This document shows, one piece after another, positions 45,829-58,070 of a stretch of DNA of 64,000 nucleotides. How positions within the stretch are numbered: position 1 is the stretch's first letter; every line of letters starts with the position of its first letter. The notes beneath the pieces are model-generated. The model was not told the origin of the DNA and did no database searches. It saw only the letters and a program-made list of their open reading frames with translations. A program made the position numbers and the translations under genes. Origin of the DNA: Enterobacter ludwigii (GTDB lineage: Bacteria > Pseudomonadota > Gammaproteobacteria > Enterobacterales > Enterobacteriaceae); contig CP083824.1 of NCBI GenBank assembly GCA_023023105.1, positions 1-64,000 on the forward strand. The letters are read 5' to 3'.

Positions 45829-46248
45829 ATGTACCTGAGCATTACTGATACAGTCACCACGCAAGAGAAAGAGGAGTTACTGACGGGGCTGAGAGCCTAT
45901 AACGGGCAGTTTCTCGATCTATCGAATTTTAGCGGTGACATTGGCGTTTACATGCGAGATGAAAATGGCGTGATGCTGGGCGGATTAATTGGCGTACGTA
46001 AAGGCGACTGGCTGAATATCGACTTTCTCTGGGTCAGCGATACCGTGCGGGGTTCCGGTGTGGGTAGCCAGATCATTAAATCGGCCGAAGAGGAAGCCAG
46101 ACGCAACGGCTGTAAACATGCGCTCGTCGACACCGCCAGCTTCCAGGCGCGCCCGTTCTATGAAAAACAGGGGTACCAGCTACAGATGTCTTTGCAGGAT
46201 TATCCTTATCCTGGCATGCAGCGACATTATCTGGCGAAAGCGCTTTAA
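45829..46248 (+). CDS. GNAT-family N-acetyltransferase
   Basis: This 139-residue enzyme has the acetyl-CoA loop [18 protein letters not shown] near residue 73 and the closing strand [16 protein letters not shown] lies eight bases before the ATG. It is divergent from yicS and upstream of nlpA. The substrate is unknown. Confidence 0.85.
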   Translation: MYLSITDTVTTQEKEELLTGLRAYNGQFLDLSNFSGDIGVYMRDENGVMLGGLIGVRKGDWLNIDFLWVSDTVRGSGVGSQIIKSAEEEARRNGCKHALVDTASFQARPFYEKQGYQLQMSLQDYPYPGMQRHYLAKAL

Positions 46249-46386
46249 ATCCTGAATCTGTAGGCTGGGTAAGTCCGGCAATCGACCGCATATAACTTAT
46301 CCTTCTTATTGATTCTTTTTCGGTTTTTAGCTCATCGCCGCGTTGTCGATATAGTCATCAAAACGTTTATCAAAAGGAACTGTATC

Positions 46387-47187
46387 GTGAAACTCCGATT
46401 GGGTGTGCTTCTTCTGACTGGCCTGCTGCTGGCGGGCTGTGACCAAAGTGGCAATGATGTTAAGCACATTAAAGTGGGCGTCATCAATGGCGCCGAACAA
46501 GACGTGGCGGAAGTTGCCAAAAAGGTGGCGAAAGAGAAATATGGCCTGGATGTGGAGCTGGTGGGCTTCAGCGGATCGCTGCTGCCCAACGATGCCACCA
46601 ACCACGGTGAACTGGATGCCAACGTCTTCCAGCATCGCCCATTCCTTGAAGAAGATAACAAGGCGCACGGCTACAAACTGGTCGCCGTGGCGAACACCTT
46701 TGTTTTCCCGATGGCCGGGTATTCCCGCAAGATCAAATCCGTGTCCGATCTGAAAGATGGCGCGACCATTGCTATTCCGAACGACCCGACTAACCTCGGC
46801 CGCGCGCTGTTGCTGCTGCAAAAAGAGAAGCTGATTACCCTCAAGCCAGACGTTGGCCTGCTGCCGACGGCGCTGGATATCACGGCAAATCCCAAAAACC
46901 TGAAAATTATGGAGCTGGAAGGGGCGCAGCTGCCGCGCGTGCTGGATGACCCGAAAGTTGATGTTGCCATCATCAGCACCACCTATCTCCAGCAAACCGG
47001 GCTGTCGCCGGTGCATGACGGCGTATTTATCGAAGACAAAGATTCACCGTACGTGAACATTGTGGTGACGCGTGAAGACAACAAAGACGCAGAAAACGTG
47101 AAGGAGTTTATTCAGTCGTATCAGTCACCTGAGGTGGCGAAAGCGGCGGAGACGATCTTTAACGGTGGGGCGGTACCAGGCTGGTAA
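46387..47187 (+). CDS. nlpA: Lipoprotein-28 NlpA (MetQ-like)
   Basis: NlpA is a methionine-binding lipoprotein paralogue of MetQ. The GTG at 46387, after AAGGA, gives 266 residues. The lipobox LLAGC places the acylated cysteine at 18, followed by Asp at +2, which retains the protein in the inner membrane. The body has the NlpA/MetQ motif GVINGAEQDVAEVAKKVAKEKYG and the HGELDANVFQHRPFL ligand region. No metN/metI partner genes adjoin it. Confidence 0.93.
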   Translation: MKLRLGVLLLTGLLLAGCDQSGNDVKHIKVGVINGAEQDVAEVAKKVAKEKYGLDVELVGFSGSLLPNDATNHGELDANVFQHRPFLEEDNKAHGYKLVAVANTFVFPMAGYSRKIKSVSDLKDGATIAIPNDPTNLGRALLLLQKEKLITLKPDVGLLPTALDITANPKNLKIMELEGAQLPRVLDDPKVDVAIISTTYLQQTGLSPVHDGVFIEDKDSPYVNIVVTREDNKDAENVKEFIQSYQSPEVAKAAETIFNGGAVPGW

Positions 47188-47311
47188 GCACGCTGGCGGG
47201 GAAACCCGCCTTTTCCTATTGGCCCGATTCCATCGATCATCGCCCTTTAGCCCACATCGCAAAACTGCCCCTCTGGCTATTCTCCTTATCACACCAACCG
47301 GAGGATACCCT

Positions 47312-48091
47312 ATGAACATCACCCAAATTCGCAATGCCACTCAGCTGATTACCTACGCCGGAAAACGTTTATTAATTGACCCAATGCTGGCACCAAAAGG
47401 CGCGTATCCCGGTTTTCCGGGCACGGCGCGTGCAGACATTCGCAACCCGATGGTCGACCTGCCCGTTGACGTAAAAACGCTGCTGGATGCCGATGCCGTG
47501 ATTGTCACCCACACCCATGACGATCACTGGGATCAAACGGCCATTGAGCTGATCGCCAAAGACAAACCGGTCTATGTGCAAAACGACAGCGACGCCGCGT
47601 TGCTGCGCACCCAGGGGTTTACCCACCTGACGGTGATGACCGAAGAGACTCGCTTTGGCGATATCCGCATCACGAAGACCCACGGTGGCCAGCACGGTAC
47701 CGATCGTGCTTATGCGGTGCCAGAGCTGGCAGAACGTCTGGGCGAAGCCTGCGGTGTGGTGTTGCGCCATCCTGATGAGAAGACGCTGTACATCGCAGGC
47801 GATACCATCTGGCGCGAAGAGGTGGCGACCGATCTGCAAAAACACCAGCCGGATGTGGTAGTACTGAATGCCGGTTACGCGCATGTGCTGGGTTTCGGGC
47901 CGATTATCATGGGCGAGCAGGACGTGCTGAACGTCCATTTCCTGCTGCCGCAGGCACAGATTGTGGCGGTCCATATGGAGGCGATCAACCACTGCCTGTT
48001 AACCCGCCACGCACTGCGTGAGTACGCCGAAGCCAACCAGTTCAGTGATGCGCTGAGCATTCCACAGGATGGCGAAAGCGTTATATTCTGA
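47312..48091 (+). CDS. Metallo-beta-lactamase-fold hydrolase (UlaG-like)
   Basis: This 259-residue protein starts after GGAGG and has THTHDDHWDQ (HxHxDH) near residue 67, then GGQHGTD, AGDTIW and HMEAINHC, the further ligand positions of UlaG-type hydrolases. No signal peptide. Substrate unknown. The AraC regulator starts 26 bases downstream on the same strand, so the two probably form an operon. Confidence 0.85.
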   Translation: MNITQIRNATQLITYAGKRLLIDPMLAPKGAYPGFPGTARADIRNPMVDLPVDVKTLLDADAVIVTHTHDDHWDQTAIELIAKDKPVYVQNDSDAALLRTQGFTHLTVMTEETRFGDIRITKTHGGQHGTDRAYAVPELAERLGEACGVVLRHPDEKTLYIAGDTIWREEVATDLQKHQPDVVVLNAGYAHVLGFGPIIMGEQDVLNVHFLLPQAQIVAVHMEAINHCLLTRHALREYAEANQFSDALSIPQDGESVIF

Positions 48092-48117
48092 GTGTTTAAA
48101 GGGGAAGGGAGAGACAG

Positions 48118-49071
48118 ATGCCGCCAGTAAACGTCGCGATTGTTGCGGTGGACGGGTTTAGCCCGTTCCACTACTCCGTTCCCTGCATTCTGTTTGGTGA
48201 TACGGTATCCGGTGAAAAGCGCTTTAACGTGACGATCTGCGCCGAAACGCCGGGTTTTCTCACCTCAAAAGACGGATTTGCCCTCAACGCCACGCAGGAC
48301 TACACCGCTATTGGTCAGGCCGATATTGTTGTCGTTCCCTACTGGCAGCATGTCCTTGAACGCCCGCCTCAGGTGCTGCTCGACAGCCTGGCGCAGGCAA
48401 GAGACAACGGCGCGGAAATCGTCGGGCTTTGTCTGGGATCATTTGTGCTGGCCTGGGCGGGTATCCTCGACGGCAAACGTGCGGCCACGCACTGGGAGTT
48501 TGAGCACCAGTTCCAGTTGCTTTTCCCGAACGTTCAGTTGGATATCAACGCCCTCTACGTGGATGACGACAACATCATCACTTCAGCGGGCACCGCCGCT
48601 GCGCTGGATTGTTGTTTGTACATTATCCGCCAGCGCTTTGGCAGCGTGGTCGCGAACCAGATTGCCCGGCGGATGATTGTGCCGCCGCACCGTGAAGGCG
48701 GACAGGCGCAGTTTATTGCCCAGCCGGTGCCAAAAGACACCCGCGATGCGCGGATTAACTGCCTGATCGATTATCTCCAGCAGCACATTACCGAGCCGCA
48801 TAATCTGGACTCGCTGGCGGAGGTGGTTTCCATGAGCCGCCGCACCCTGACTCGCCATTTTATTAACGCTACGGGGATGAGCGTCGCCGACTGGCTAACT
48901 GCGGAACGGTTGCGACGCAGTCAGATATTACTGGAAGCCGGAAATATACCGATTGAACGCGTGGCAGAACAGGTGGGATTTGTGTCGGCGGTGACGTATC
49001 GCCAGCAGTTTAAAGCGCGTTTTGGGGTCAGCCCGGCGGAATGGCGAAAAACCTTCCGTCTTCACTGCTAG
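48118..49071 (+). CDS. GlxA/FtrA-type AraC-family regulator
   Basis: This 317-residue regulator joins a DJ-1/PfpI-like domain (about 1-190, with the GLCLGSFVLAWAG nucleophile elbow, cysteine near residue 104) to a C-terminal AraC helix-turn-helix (about 215-317, with NLDSLAEVVSMSRRTLTRHF and FGVSPAEWRK). Such proteins usually sense small metabolites or stress. Pairing with the upstream hydrolase suggests local control. Confidence 0.87.
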   Translation: MPPVNVAIVAVDGFSPFHYSVPCILFGDTVSGEKRFNVTICAETPGFLTSKDGFALNATQDYTAIGQADIVVVPYWQHVLERPPQVLLDSLAQARDNGAEIVGLCLGSFVLAWAGILDGKRAATHWEFEHQFQLLFPNVQLDINALYVDDDNIITSAGTAAALDCCLYIIRQRFGSVVANQIARRMIVPPHREGGQAQFIAQPVPKDTRDARINCLIDYLQQHITEPHNLDSLAEVVSMSRRTLTRHFINATGMSVADWLTAERLRRSQILLEAGNIPIERVAEQVGFVSAVTYRQQFKARFGVSPAEWRKTFRLHC

Positions 49072-49253
49072 TGTATTAGGGCTAACTCAAGATTTAAGGT
49101 TTAGTTAAATCATTTCGTATTTATTCTTAATACCCTTCTCACTTTTCTGAAAGAAAGATTTATTTTAGGTTCCCTAACGTAAATTACATATACTCACTTT
49201 AGGAATACTCTTATATTGCTAAAATAATAATTTCGAACATTTTTGTGGCATGG
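49072..49253. other. AT-rich region upstream of the CDI locus
   Basis: About 180 bases, very AT-rich, with no gene. It should hold the cdiBA promoter. The drop in G+C suggests the left border of the acquired locus. Confidence 0.5.
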
Positions 49254-50951
49254 ATGAATAGCTCCGGAATAAAAAATAGAATAGTTTCATTAGTAAATTA
49301 TGCTGCTGCTATCTTATTAGCTGTGTTTTTTTTAGCGAGCGCAAATGCTGCGCCGCTGTCGCCAGCCGATCGCGACTCCATTCAACAGCAACAGCAGCAG
49401 CTTTTATTACAAAACCAGCAACAGCGTGAAGAGCTGGAGCGCAGTATTCCTCGCACCGCGCCTGCCAGACCGCTACCTGTTACCGGATCCGGGCCCTGTT
49501 TCACCATTCATACCATTACCCTTTCCGGTGCGACCTTAATCTCCCAGAAAACCCGTCAGACCCTTGTCGCACCGTGGCAGGGGCGGTGTCTGGATATGGC
49601 GAAAATAACGGAACTTCTCGCCCATATTTCTGACTGGTATATCAGCCGGGGATATATCACCAGCCGCGCTTTTCTTACCGAGCAGGATCTCTCCGGCGGC
49701 CAGCTGAATATTGTTGTGCTGGAAGGCAGACTGGAAGCGATCCACCTGGAAGGCGAAACGCCGCGCATGCTGAAAATGGCTTTTCCGGGACGGGTGGGGG
49801 GCATTCTTAATTTACGCGACATCGAACAGGGCATGGAGCAAATTAACCGTTTGCGCACCGAACCGGTTCAGATCGAAATTCTTCCGGGGACGCAGGCCGG
49901 ATATTCCATCGTTAATCTCACGGCAAAACCGGAATTTCCCTTAAGTGCATCCGTAAGCCTGGATAATAGCGGGCAGAAGAGTACCGGGGAAGATCAGCTG
50001 AGTGGCGTGCTCACCGCCAATAATATGCTGGGGCTGGCGGATAAATGGTTTGTCAGCGGCGGGCGCAGCAGTGATTTTGCCAGCGCGTATGATGCACAGA
50101 ATTTCCAGGCGAGCGTCAGCGTGCCGTTTGGTTACGGATTACTGGACTACAGCTACGCCTGGAGTAACTACCGGACCACCATCAGCAACCAGGGGTTCAA
50201 CTGGCTCTCCACGGGCGATACCAAAACCCACCGCGTTAACGCGTCATGGGTGGTCTTCCGCAACGGGGATGTCAAAACCGGCATTGCGGCAGGCGTGGTT
50301 CAGCGCTCCAGCCACAACTGGCTTAACGACGCGCCGCTTAAGAGCAGCACGCGTAACCTCTCCAGCCTGGTCCTGGGAATTACCCACACGCAAAAAATGC
50401 TGGGCGGCGTGGCGACCTTCAACCCGACCTGGAGCCACGGTATGCCGTGGTTCAATGCCGAAACCGACGAAGATAAGTCCGGGGATATGCCGCGCGCTGA
50501 ATTCCGCAAATGGAGCCTGAACGCCAGCTTCCAGCGGCCGATTACCCGTAACGCCTGGTGGCTGACCAGCGCCTACGGCCAGTGGTCGCCCGACCGCCTT
50601 TACGGCTCCGAGCGCCTGACGCTCGGCGGTGAAAGCTCCGTGCGCGGTTTTAAAGAGCAGTACCTGTCCGGGGACAACGGCGGCTACTGGCGTAACGAGC
50701 TGGGGTATTCCCTCTTCACCCTCCCGGTGCTTGGTGCGGTGAGCGCAACGCTCGCCGTTGACGGCGGCTGGCTGGAAAAAGACCGTCAGGACCGCTTTGC
50801 CTCCGGCACGTTGTGGGGAGGTTCGGTGGGGCTGAGCAGCGCAGGGCGCTGGTACAGCAGCCAGATTTCGGTCGGTACGCCTTTGCACTACCCCGACTGG
50901 CTTGGCCCGGATCATGTGAGCGTTAACTGGCGCATTGCCTTCATGCTTTAA
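49254..50951 (+). CDS. cdiB: CdiB-type two-partner secretion outer-membrane protein
   Basis: CdiB is the Omp85-superfamily channel that exports CdiA. The ATG at 49254 gives 565 residues with a signal peptide (about 1-30, ASANA). A Gln-rich helix follows (SIQQQQQQLLLQNQQQ), then POTRA domains (from about 75, FTIHTITLSGATL), then the 16-strand barrel with the conserved lid motif VRGF in GGESSVRGFKEQYLSG. A GTG at 49245 is an alternative start. cdiA begins 14 bases downstream. Confidence 0.95.
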   Translation: MNSSGIKNRIVSLVNYAAAILLAVFFLASANAAPLSPADRDSIQQQQQQLLLQNQQQREELERSIPRTAPARPLPVTGSGPCFTIHTITLSGATLISQKTRQTLVAPWQGRCLDMAKITELLAHISDWYISRGYITSRAFLTEQDLSGGQLNIVVLEGRLEAIHLEGETPRMLKMAFPGRVGGILNLRDIEQGMEQINRLRTEPVQIEILPGTQAGYSIVNLTAKPEFPLSASVSLDNSGQKSTGEDQLSGVLTANNMLGLADKWFVSGGRSSDFASAYDAQNFQASVSVPFGYGLLDYSYAWSNYRTTISNQGFNWLSTGDTKTHRVNASWVVFRNGDVKTGIAAGVVQRSSHNWLNDAPLKSSTRNLSSLVLGITHTQKMLGGVATFNPTWSHGMPWFNAETDEDKSGDMPRAEFRKWSLNASFQRPITRNAWWLTSAYGQWSPDRLYGSERLTLGGESSVRGFKEQYLSGDNGGYWRNELGYSLFTLPVLGAVSATLAVDGGWLEKDRQDRFASGTLWGGSVGLSSAGRWYSSQISVGTPLHYPDWLGPDHVSVNWRIAFML

Positions 50952-53900
50952 GAGACTCTACGACTATGGATACCCGTCACCCACCCGTTCGTTTCTCGCA
51001 GCGTCTGATCAGCTGGATTGTCTGCGGCCTGATGGTCTGGCAGCCGATGGCACCTGCCGTCGCGGCGGCGCTTACGCCGACCGGGCAGACCACGGTCGAT
51101 CGGGCGGGGAACGGGGTGCCGGTCGTCAACATTGCTACGCCGAACGGGGCGGGTATTTCGCATAACCAGTTCGGTGAGTATAACGTCGGCAAAGAGGGGC
51201 TTATCCTCAACAACGGCACGGACCGTTTAACCCAGACCCAACTCGGCGGGCTTATTCAGAACAACCCCAACCTGCAGGCCGGGCGGGAAGCGAAAGGCAT
51301 CATCAACGAAGTCACGGGGGCAAACCGCTCCCAACTGCAGGGCTATACGGAAGTCGCCGGCAAGGCGGCAAACGTCATGGTGGCCAACCCGTACGGCATC
51401 ACCTGTAACGGGTGCGGATTTATCAACACTCCGAACGTCACCCTGACCACGGGGAAACCGCAGTTCGACGCCAGCGGTAACCTGCAGGCGCTGGAGGTGA
51501 CGAAAGGCGCCATCACGGTTGAAGGCCAGGGGCTGGATGCCAGCAAGAGTGACGCGCTGACGCTGATTGCGCGCGCGACGGAAGTGAACGCCGCGATACA
51601 CGCGAACGACCTGACGGTAACGGCAGGGGCAAACCGCGTGGGCGCAGACGGCAGCGTTAAGCCGATTACCGGTGAGGGCGCCGCGCCCGTGGTGGCGGTG
51701 GATACCGGCGCGCTCGGTGGGATGTATGCCAACCGTATCCGCCTGGTCTCCAGCGAGACGGGCGTGGGGGTGAATCTCGGTAGCCTGAATGCGCGCCAGG
51801 GCGATATTCAGCTGGACGCGGGCGGGAAACTGACGGTCACCAACAGCCTGGCCAGCGGCTCGATTACTGCGAATGGCGCGGGAGTGGTCCTCAACGGCAG
51901 CCATCAGGCCGGGGGCGCGCTGAATGTAACCAGCTCGCAGGATGTGGAACTCAGTAACAGCACGCTCGCCAGCCAGGGCGATATGCGCCTTTCCGCTGCG
52001 GGGAAAGTGCAGACGACGGGCGGCGGGACAAACAGCGCGGGCGCGCTGTCGGTGAGCAGCGGGCAGGGGATGACGCTCAGCAATACCTCCCTGGTCTCCC
52101 GCAGCGCGGCGACGCTGGACAGTAAAGATACCCTGACCGTAAACGGCGGCGGCGTGTCGGCACAGGGTGGGGCGCTAACCGTCACGAGCAAACAGGGAAT
52201 GGCGCTTGCGGATGCAACGCTGACGGGTCAGGCCGACACTACGCTGTCCACCAACGGTAGCCTGACGCAGCGCGGCGGCAGCGTCACCGGCAAAGGCTCG
52301 CTCAGCGTGGCGGCCGGGAAAGATATCACGCTGACGAATACCCGCAGCGGAAGCGATACCCGCGCGACGCTGACCAGCGGCGGCACGCTGTCATCCACGG
52401 CCAGTGCGGTCTCGGCAGGAGATAATCTGGCCCTGAGCGGCGGACAGCTGGTGATGGACGGCCAGAGCCGGGCCGATGCCACGGGCGATGTCAGCCTGAC
52501 GGGCAGCACCGTCAGTAGCCAGGGGCAGGTGAATGCCGGGCGCGACATTGCGCTCTCCGGCGACACGGTGTCCAACAGCGGCCAACTGGCGGCGAAAGGC
52601 CGCCTAGACGTGAACGCGGGAGACCTGACGAACGGCGGCACGGTGCAGGGGAACGACGTCACCCTGAAGGGGCAGACGGTCACCAATAGCGGCACCCTGC
52701 AGAGTGCCGGCAACCTGGCATTAAGCGCCGGAAACCTCGAGCAGCGGGGCACGCTGAGCGCGAAGGGCGATGCGAACGTCACGGCGCAGCAGACCCTGCG
52801 TAACAGCGGCAGCCTGCTGGCTGACGGCGCGCTGAACGTAACGGCAGACACGCTTGAACAGAATGGCACCCTGTCCGGCGCGACGGCGCTGACGGCGCAG
52901 GCCGGCACCCTGACCAGCGGTCAGGCGTCCCGCACCACCAGCCAGGGCAGTGTACAGCTTACCGCGACCCGCAGCGCCAGCCTGAACGGGCAGACGGACG
53001 CGGCGGGGGCATTAACCGTCAGCACCGGCGACCTGACCACCGGCCAGGATGCGCACCTGCAGAGCGGGCAGGGGCTGACTCTGCAGGCGCAGAATGCCGC
53101 GCTGAACGGCACGCAGGCGGCGAAGGGCGCCCTGTCGGTGAGGGCGGGAGCGATTGCGCATACCGGTAAATCCACCGGTGACACGCTGAGTTTTAACGCG
53201 ACCGGCGACCTGACCAGCGGCGGAGAGCTTACCGCCAGCGCCATCACGCTCAGCGGACAGAACATCCTCCAGTCCGGCGTCGCAAAAGCGGATCGCATGA
53301 CCCTGACGGCCCCCGGGCGCATCACCAGCAGCGGCTCTCTGGTTGCCGGTTCGCTGGCGCTGGATGCTGCCTCGGTGGAGAACAGCGGGCTGCTGCAGGG
53401 GACCACCCTGCTCGGCCTGAATACCGGGTCACTCACGAACCTCGCCGGTGGCTCGGTCTACAGTGCTCAGGATTTAACGCTGAACGTCCCAACGCTGGCT
53501 AACAGCGGGCTTATCACCACCGACGGCGCGCTGCGCATTAAAGGCGATACGCTGACAAACCAGGGGGAAATCAACGGCGTCAGCCTGAGCAGTGAGTACC
53601 TCAGCCTGACCAACACCGATACCGGACGCCTGCTGGCGGACGACCGGCTCACCCTGAACGGCACTGCGTTTGCTAACGCGGGAAATATTGCGGCCAGCGA
53701 CCTGCACATCACGGCGGACATCCTGCAGAACCAGGGCACCGTCGAGGGGGACTTGGCGCTGACGCTCGGCGTGGCAGACCTCACTAACCGTGGCGCGCTG
53801 CGCAGCAGCGGAACGCTGACGCTTGGCGGTGAAACGCTTACCAACAGCGGCGAGCTCAGCGCCACCGCGCTGCTGCTGAACCTGACCCGCCAGGCCAGCA

Positions 53901-56900
53901 ACGATGCCGACGGGCGGGTGATTGCCCGGGACGGCCTGACGCTGACCACCGCCAGCCTGACGAACAGCGGGCTGATGGCCGGTACCGACGCGCAGTTTAA
54001 CAGCGCGTCGGTGACCAACGGCGGCACGCTGCAGGGGACACATTCCCTGACGGCGACAGGGGCACAGCTCAGCAACCAGCAGGCGGGCATGCTACTCTCC
54101 GGCGGCGCGCTCGACCTGCATCACACCACCCTGAACAACGCCGGGCTGCTGCAGGGCAATACCCTGAACCTCGCTACCGGCGAGTGGATTAACACTGGCA
54201 ACGCGCTGGGGGAAGCGGGCGTGACGGCGGCGGTGACCGGCACGCTGACCAACAGCGGTAAGGTGCTCAGCCAGCAGGCGCTCGACGTTCAGGCCGACAG
54301 AACCGATAACCGGGGCCAGCTGCTGGCGAAAGTGCTGACCCTGCGGGGTGACCTGCAGAACAGCGGCCTGCTTCAGGGCAGCAGCACGCTGGCCTGGTCC
54401 GGGAACACCTTCGCGAACCAGGCTCAGGGGCAGGTGACGGGTGGCGAAACCCTGACGCTGAGCGGACATACCCTCAGCAACGCGGGCAGCCTTCAGGCGC
54501 GCAGCGCGACGCTTGAGGCCGTGAGCCTGAATAACCAGGGCAGCGTTCAGACGCTGGATGGCCTGACCCTTTCCACGATCGGCAGGCTGGATAATACAGG
54601 CGCTCTGCTCAGCCAGAACCTGTTTACGCTGACGGCGGCGCAGCTGTTCAACGACGGCCAGCTGGCCGGGAAAGCCCTCACGGTGAAGGCTGCGCAGCTG
54701 AACAACACCGGGATTCTTCAGGGCAACGACACGCTGGCGCTGACCACCCGCGCGCTGAGCAACGGCGCCACCGGGCAACTGGTGAGCGGCAGCCCTCTGG
54801 ATTTATCCCTCGACACGCTCGATAACGCTGGTCTGCTGCTGGTGAACGGCGGGTTCACCCTGCGGGGCAGCGACCTGACGAACCGGGGCGATATTCAGGC
54901 GCAGAGCCTGGATTTGGGCCTGAGCAAGGCCCTGACCAATACGGGGAACATCGTTGCCACCGAAGATGCTGCACTTAACGCAACGACGCTGACCAGCAGA
55001 GGCACGGTGGCGGGCAAAACGCTGACAGCAGGCGGTACTGAGCTGCGCAACAGCGGCCTGATGCAGGGCAGCAACGCGGTTAACGCCACCGCCGACCGCT
55101 TTATCAACGAGCTGAACGGTAAATGGCTCTCCGGCGGCGGCTTCACGCTGACGGGCGGACAGCTGACCAACGCCGGTACGCTGCAGGGCGCCACGCTGGG
55201 CATGACCGGCACCACCCTCACCAACAGCGGCACGGTGAACGGGCAGACGGAACTCAGCGGCACGCTCAGCGGGGCATTAACCAATACCGGGCTGCTGCAG
55301 AGCGGCGGCACGACTGCCTTCACTGCGGACACCCTGGCGAACCCGGGGCGCATCACGGGCGGTACGCTGTCCCTCACTGCTCGTGATATGAACAACGGCG
55401 GGCTGATGCAGGGAACGAACGGCCTGGCGCTCACCGGGACCACGCTGACCACGGGCGCGACCTCGCGCACCCTCTCCGGCGGCATGCTGACGCTGGATGC
55501 TGGCCAGTTGACCACGCAGGGCACGCTGCAGGGGAACGGCGCGGACATCCGCGCCAGCGACTGGACGCACGGCGGGTCTCTGCTCAGCCAGGGAACGCTG
55601 ACGGCCACTACCGGCGGCACGCTGACCTCAACCGGCTCGCTGATGAGCCAGGGCAGGGCGGATATCACCGCACAGACGCTGGATAACCGCGGGCAGCTCC
55701 TCAGCGAGGGCGATGTGACGCTCGGCGGCAGCACGCTTAAAAACAGCGGCACCGTGCAGGGGAACACCCTCGCGCTGCGTCAGAGCAGCATTAACAACCA
55801 GGGTACCTTAACCGGCCTGCAGAGCCTGACCCTGCAGGGGCAGCAGCGGCTGATGGCGCGCATGGCAATGGCCGCGCCGCAGCAGGAACTGATTAACGGC
55901 GCAGGCGGTAAGCTGCTTACCCAGGGCACCTTGACAATGACATCCGGCACGGTGACCAACGCCGGCAGCTGGCAGGCACAGAACATCCTGCTTAACGCCC
56001 GGTCGCTCACCAACAGCGGCGCGGTGCAGAGCACCGACGCGCTGCAGATGACGCTGGCAGACACGCTCACCGGGACCGCAGGCAGCAGGATCACCGCGCT
56101 GGGTGCGGCAACGCTGCAGGCCGCAACGCTGGCGAACCTGGGGCAGTGGGCGGCGAAAAACCTGACGCTGACAGGCGGCACGCTCAGCAACAGCGGCGCC
56201 ATCAGCGGCGTGAATGGCCTGACCCTCAGCCAGACCGGCGCGGTCAGCCAGCAGTCTGGCGGCACCCTGCTGTCCGGCGGGGCGCTGAACGTTACTGCGG
56301 CCTCCGTCACCAGCGACGGCAAAATGCAGGGGGGCACGCTCGGCATCACCACCGGGGCGCTCACCAACAACGGACGTCTGCAGGGCGATAACGGCGCGAC
56401 CCTGGCCCTCAGCGGGACGCTGACCAACAACAGCGGGGGCGAAATCGTCAGCCGCGATGCGCTGACGCTGACCACACCCGCGCTGTTTAACTACGGCCTG
56501 ATCCAGGGCGGCGGCGAGACGCGCGTGACCGCCTCCTCCCAGGCGCGTAACGACGGCAGGCTCCTCTCCGGTGCGCGCCTGACGCTCGGCACGCCGCAGT
56601 TCACCGGCACCGGCTGGCTGCAGGCCACCGACCTGATCCTGAATGCGGCAAACGCCACCAACGGCGGCACGTGGGTGGCCGATCGCGCCACCCTGACCGG
56701 CACCACCTTCGCCATCCAGGGCACCACCCAGGCGGGACAGCTGACGGTTAACTACAGCCAGCTGAACAACAGCGGCACGCTGCTCGGCAACACGCAGCTG
56801 AATATTGGCGCGGACCAGGTAACTCAGAGCGCGGGCGGCAAGCTGCTGAGCGGCGGCAACCTGTGGCTGCAGAGTCGGGGACTGGACCTTACCGGCCAGC

Positions 56901-57429
56901 TGGTGTCCCTGGGGGACTTAACGCTGCAGCTGACGAACGCGTTTACCAGCCGAACCGCCGTGGCGGCAGGCAGAACCCTGACCATCAACAGCGGCGGCGA
57001 CATCGATAACCGCAGCGTGCTGCAGGGGCAGGCGGTCAACCTGAACGCGGGCGGGCAGCTCAGCAACAACGGACAAATCACCACCGGCGGCAGCTCGAGT
57101 ACGCTCTCCGGCAGCAGCGTGGCGCTGAATGCCGCGGGTTCGGTGCAGGGCGGAGGTGACATCACCGTGGCCAGCCGGAGCAATATTACCGTCGACGGCT
57201 TCACCGGCACGCGCGGCTCGCTGACCCTGAGCGCGCCGGGCGCCATCGTCAACACCGCGCTGCTGTACGCGGCGAATAATCTGGCGCTGTTTGCCGACAG
57301 CATCACCAACCAGCGCGGCGACATCATGGCGGGGAATAACCTGTGGATGCAGCGAGATGCGGCGGGAAATGCGAACAGCCAGGTGGTGAACACGTCGGGG
57401 AATATTGAGACGCAGAATGGTGATATTGC

Positions 57430-58070
57430 GATCAGAACGGGGCATTTGCTGAATGAACGTGATGGACTGAATATCAGTAGCTATGAAAATAAATACTCGA
57501 ATGCTTTACCCGACACGTCTAAGTATCTGAGCCGTGTTTATTATGTGAAAGATAAGCCGGATTTTGAAATTAGCCTGGAGGAATGGAAGAACAATGGAGA
57601 GCAGGTTGTTTATCATTCATGGCAAAATTGCACGGGAGCAATGAATGAACACTGTCGTGATGTAATCGAATATCGTCTGTCTGGCGAAGATACCCGACGG
57701 TTTATTCTTAGTGATTCCGTCGTTCAGGTTTCAGCTAACGGGGGTGCGGCTCGCATTGCCGCTGGGCGCGATATTAATATTAATGCTGGCTCAATGGAAA
57801 ACAAAGCTAGCAATATCCTTGCAGGACGGGATATAGCACTCTCCGGTTCAACTTTAAATAACCTTTCCGCAGAAGGTGGGCGTAAAGTTGAATATGTTGA
57901 GGCAAGTTATCGTTGTGAATGGTTCTACCAGGATTGTGGTAGTGATTATTGGCAACCATTGGAAAAGCTTAGTAATAATAAATGGTATTGGTGGGATGAA
58001 GATGAATTAAAATACCGCAGTTATGTTCCTTATCGGTTAGGTGAACATAAGACGGAATTTACTACTGATG
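57430..58070 (+). other. AT-rich module inside cdiA, candidate receptor-binding region
   Basis: Between G+C-rich FHA-type repeats, bases from about 57430 to 58070 change to AT-rich codons and non-repetitive sequence (ISSYENKYSNALPDTSKYLS, FEISLEEWKNNGEQVV, WYWWDEDELKYRSYVPYRLG). Cysteines occur as two close pairs, C2222/C2230 and C2317/C2324. It lies between FHA-1 and YP-like parts, where CdiA proteins carry the receptor-binding domain. Confidence 0.65.

Noticed and set aside
51900-57300. Regular repeats that could suggest a CRISPR or satellite array
   Set aside because: The units are degenerate, in frame and encode FHA-1 beta-helix repeats (N-S-G-x-L types). There are no fixed-length spacers.
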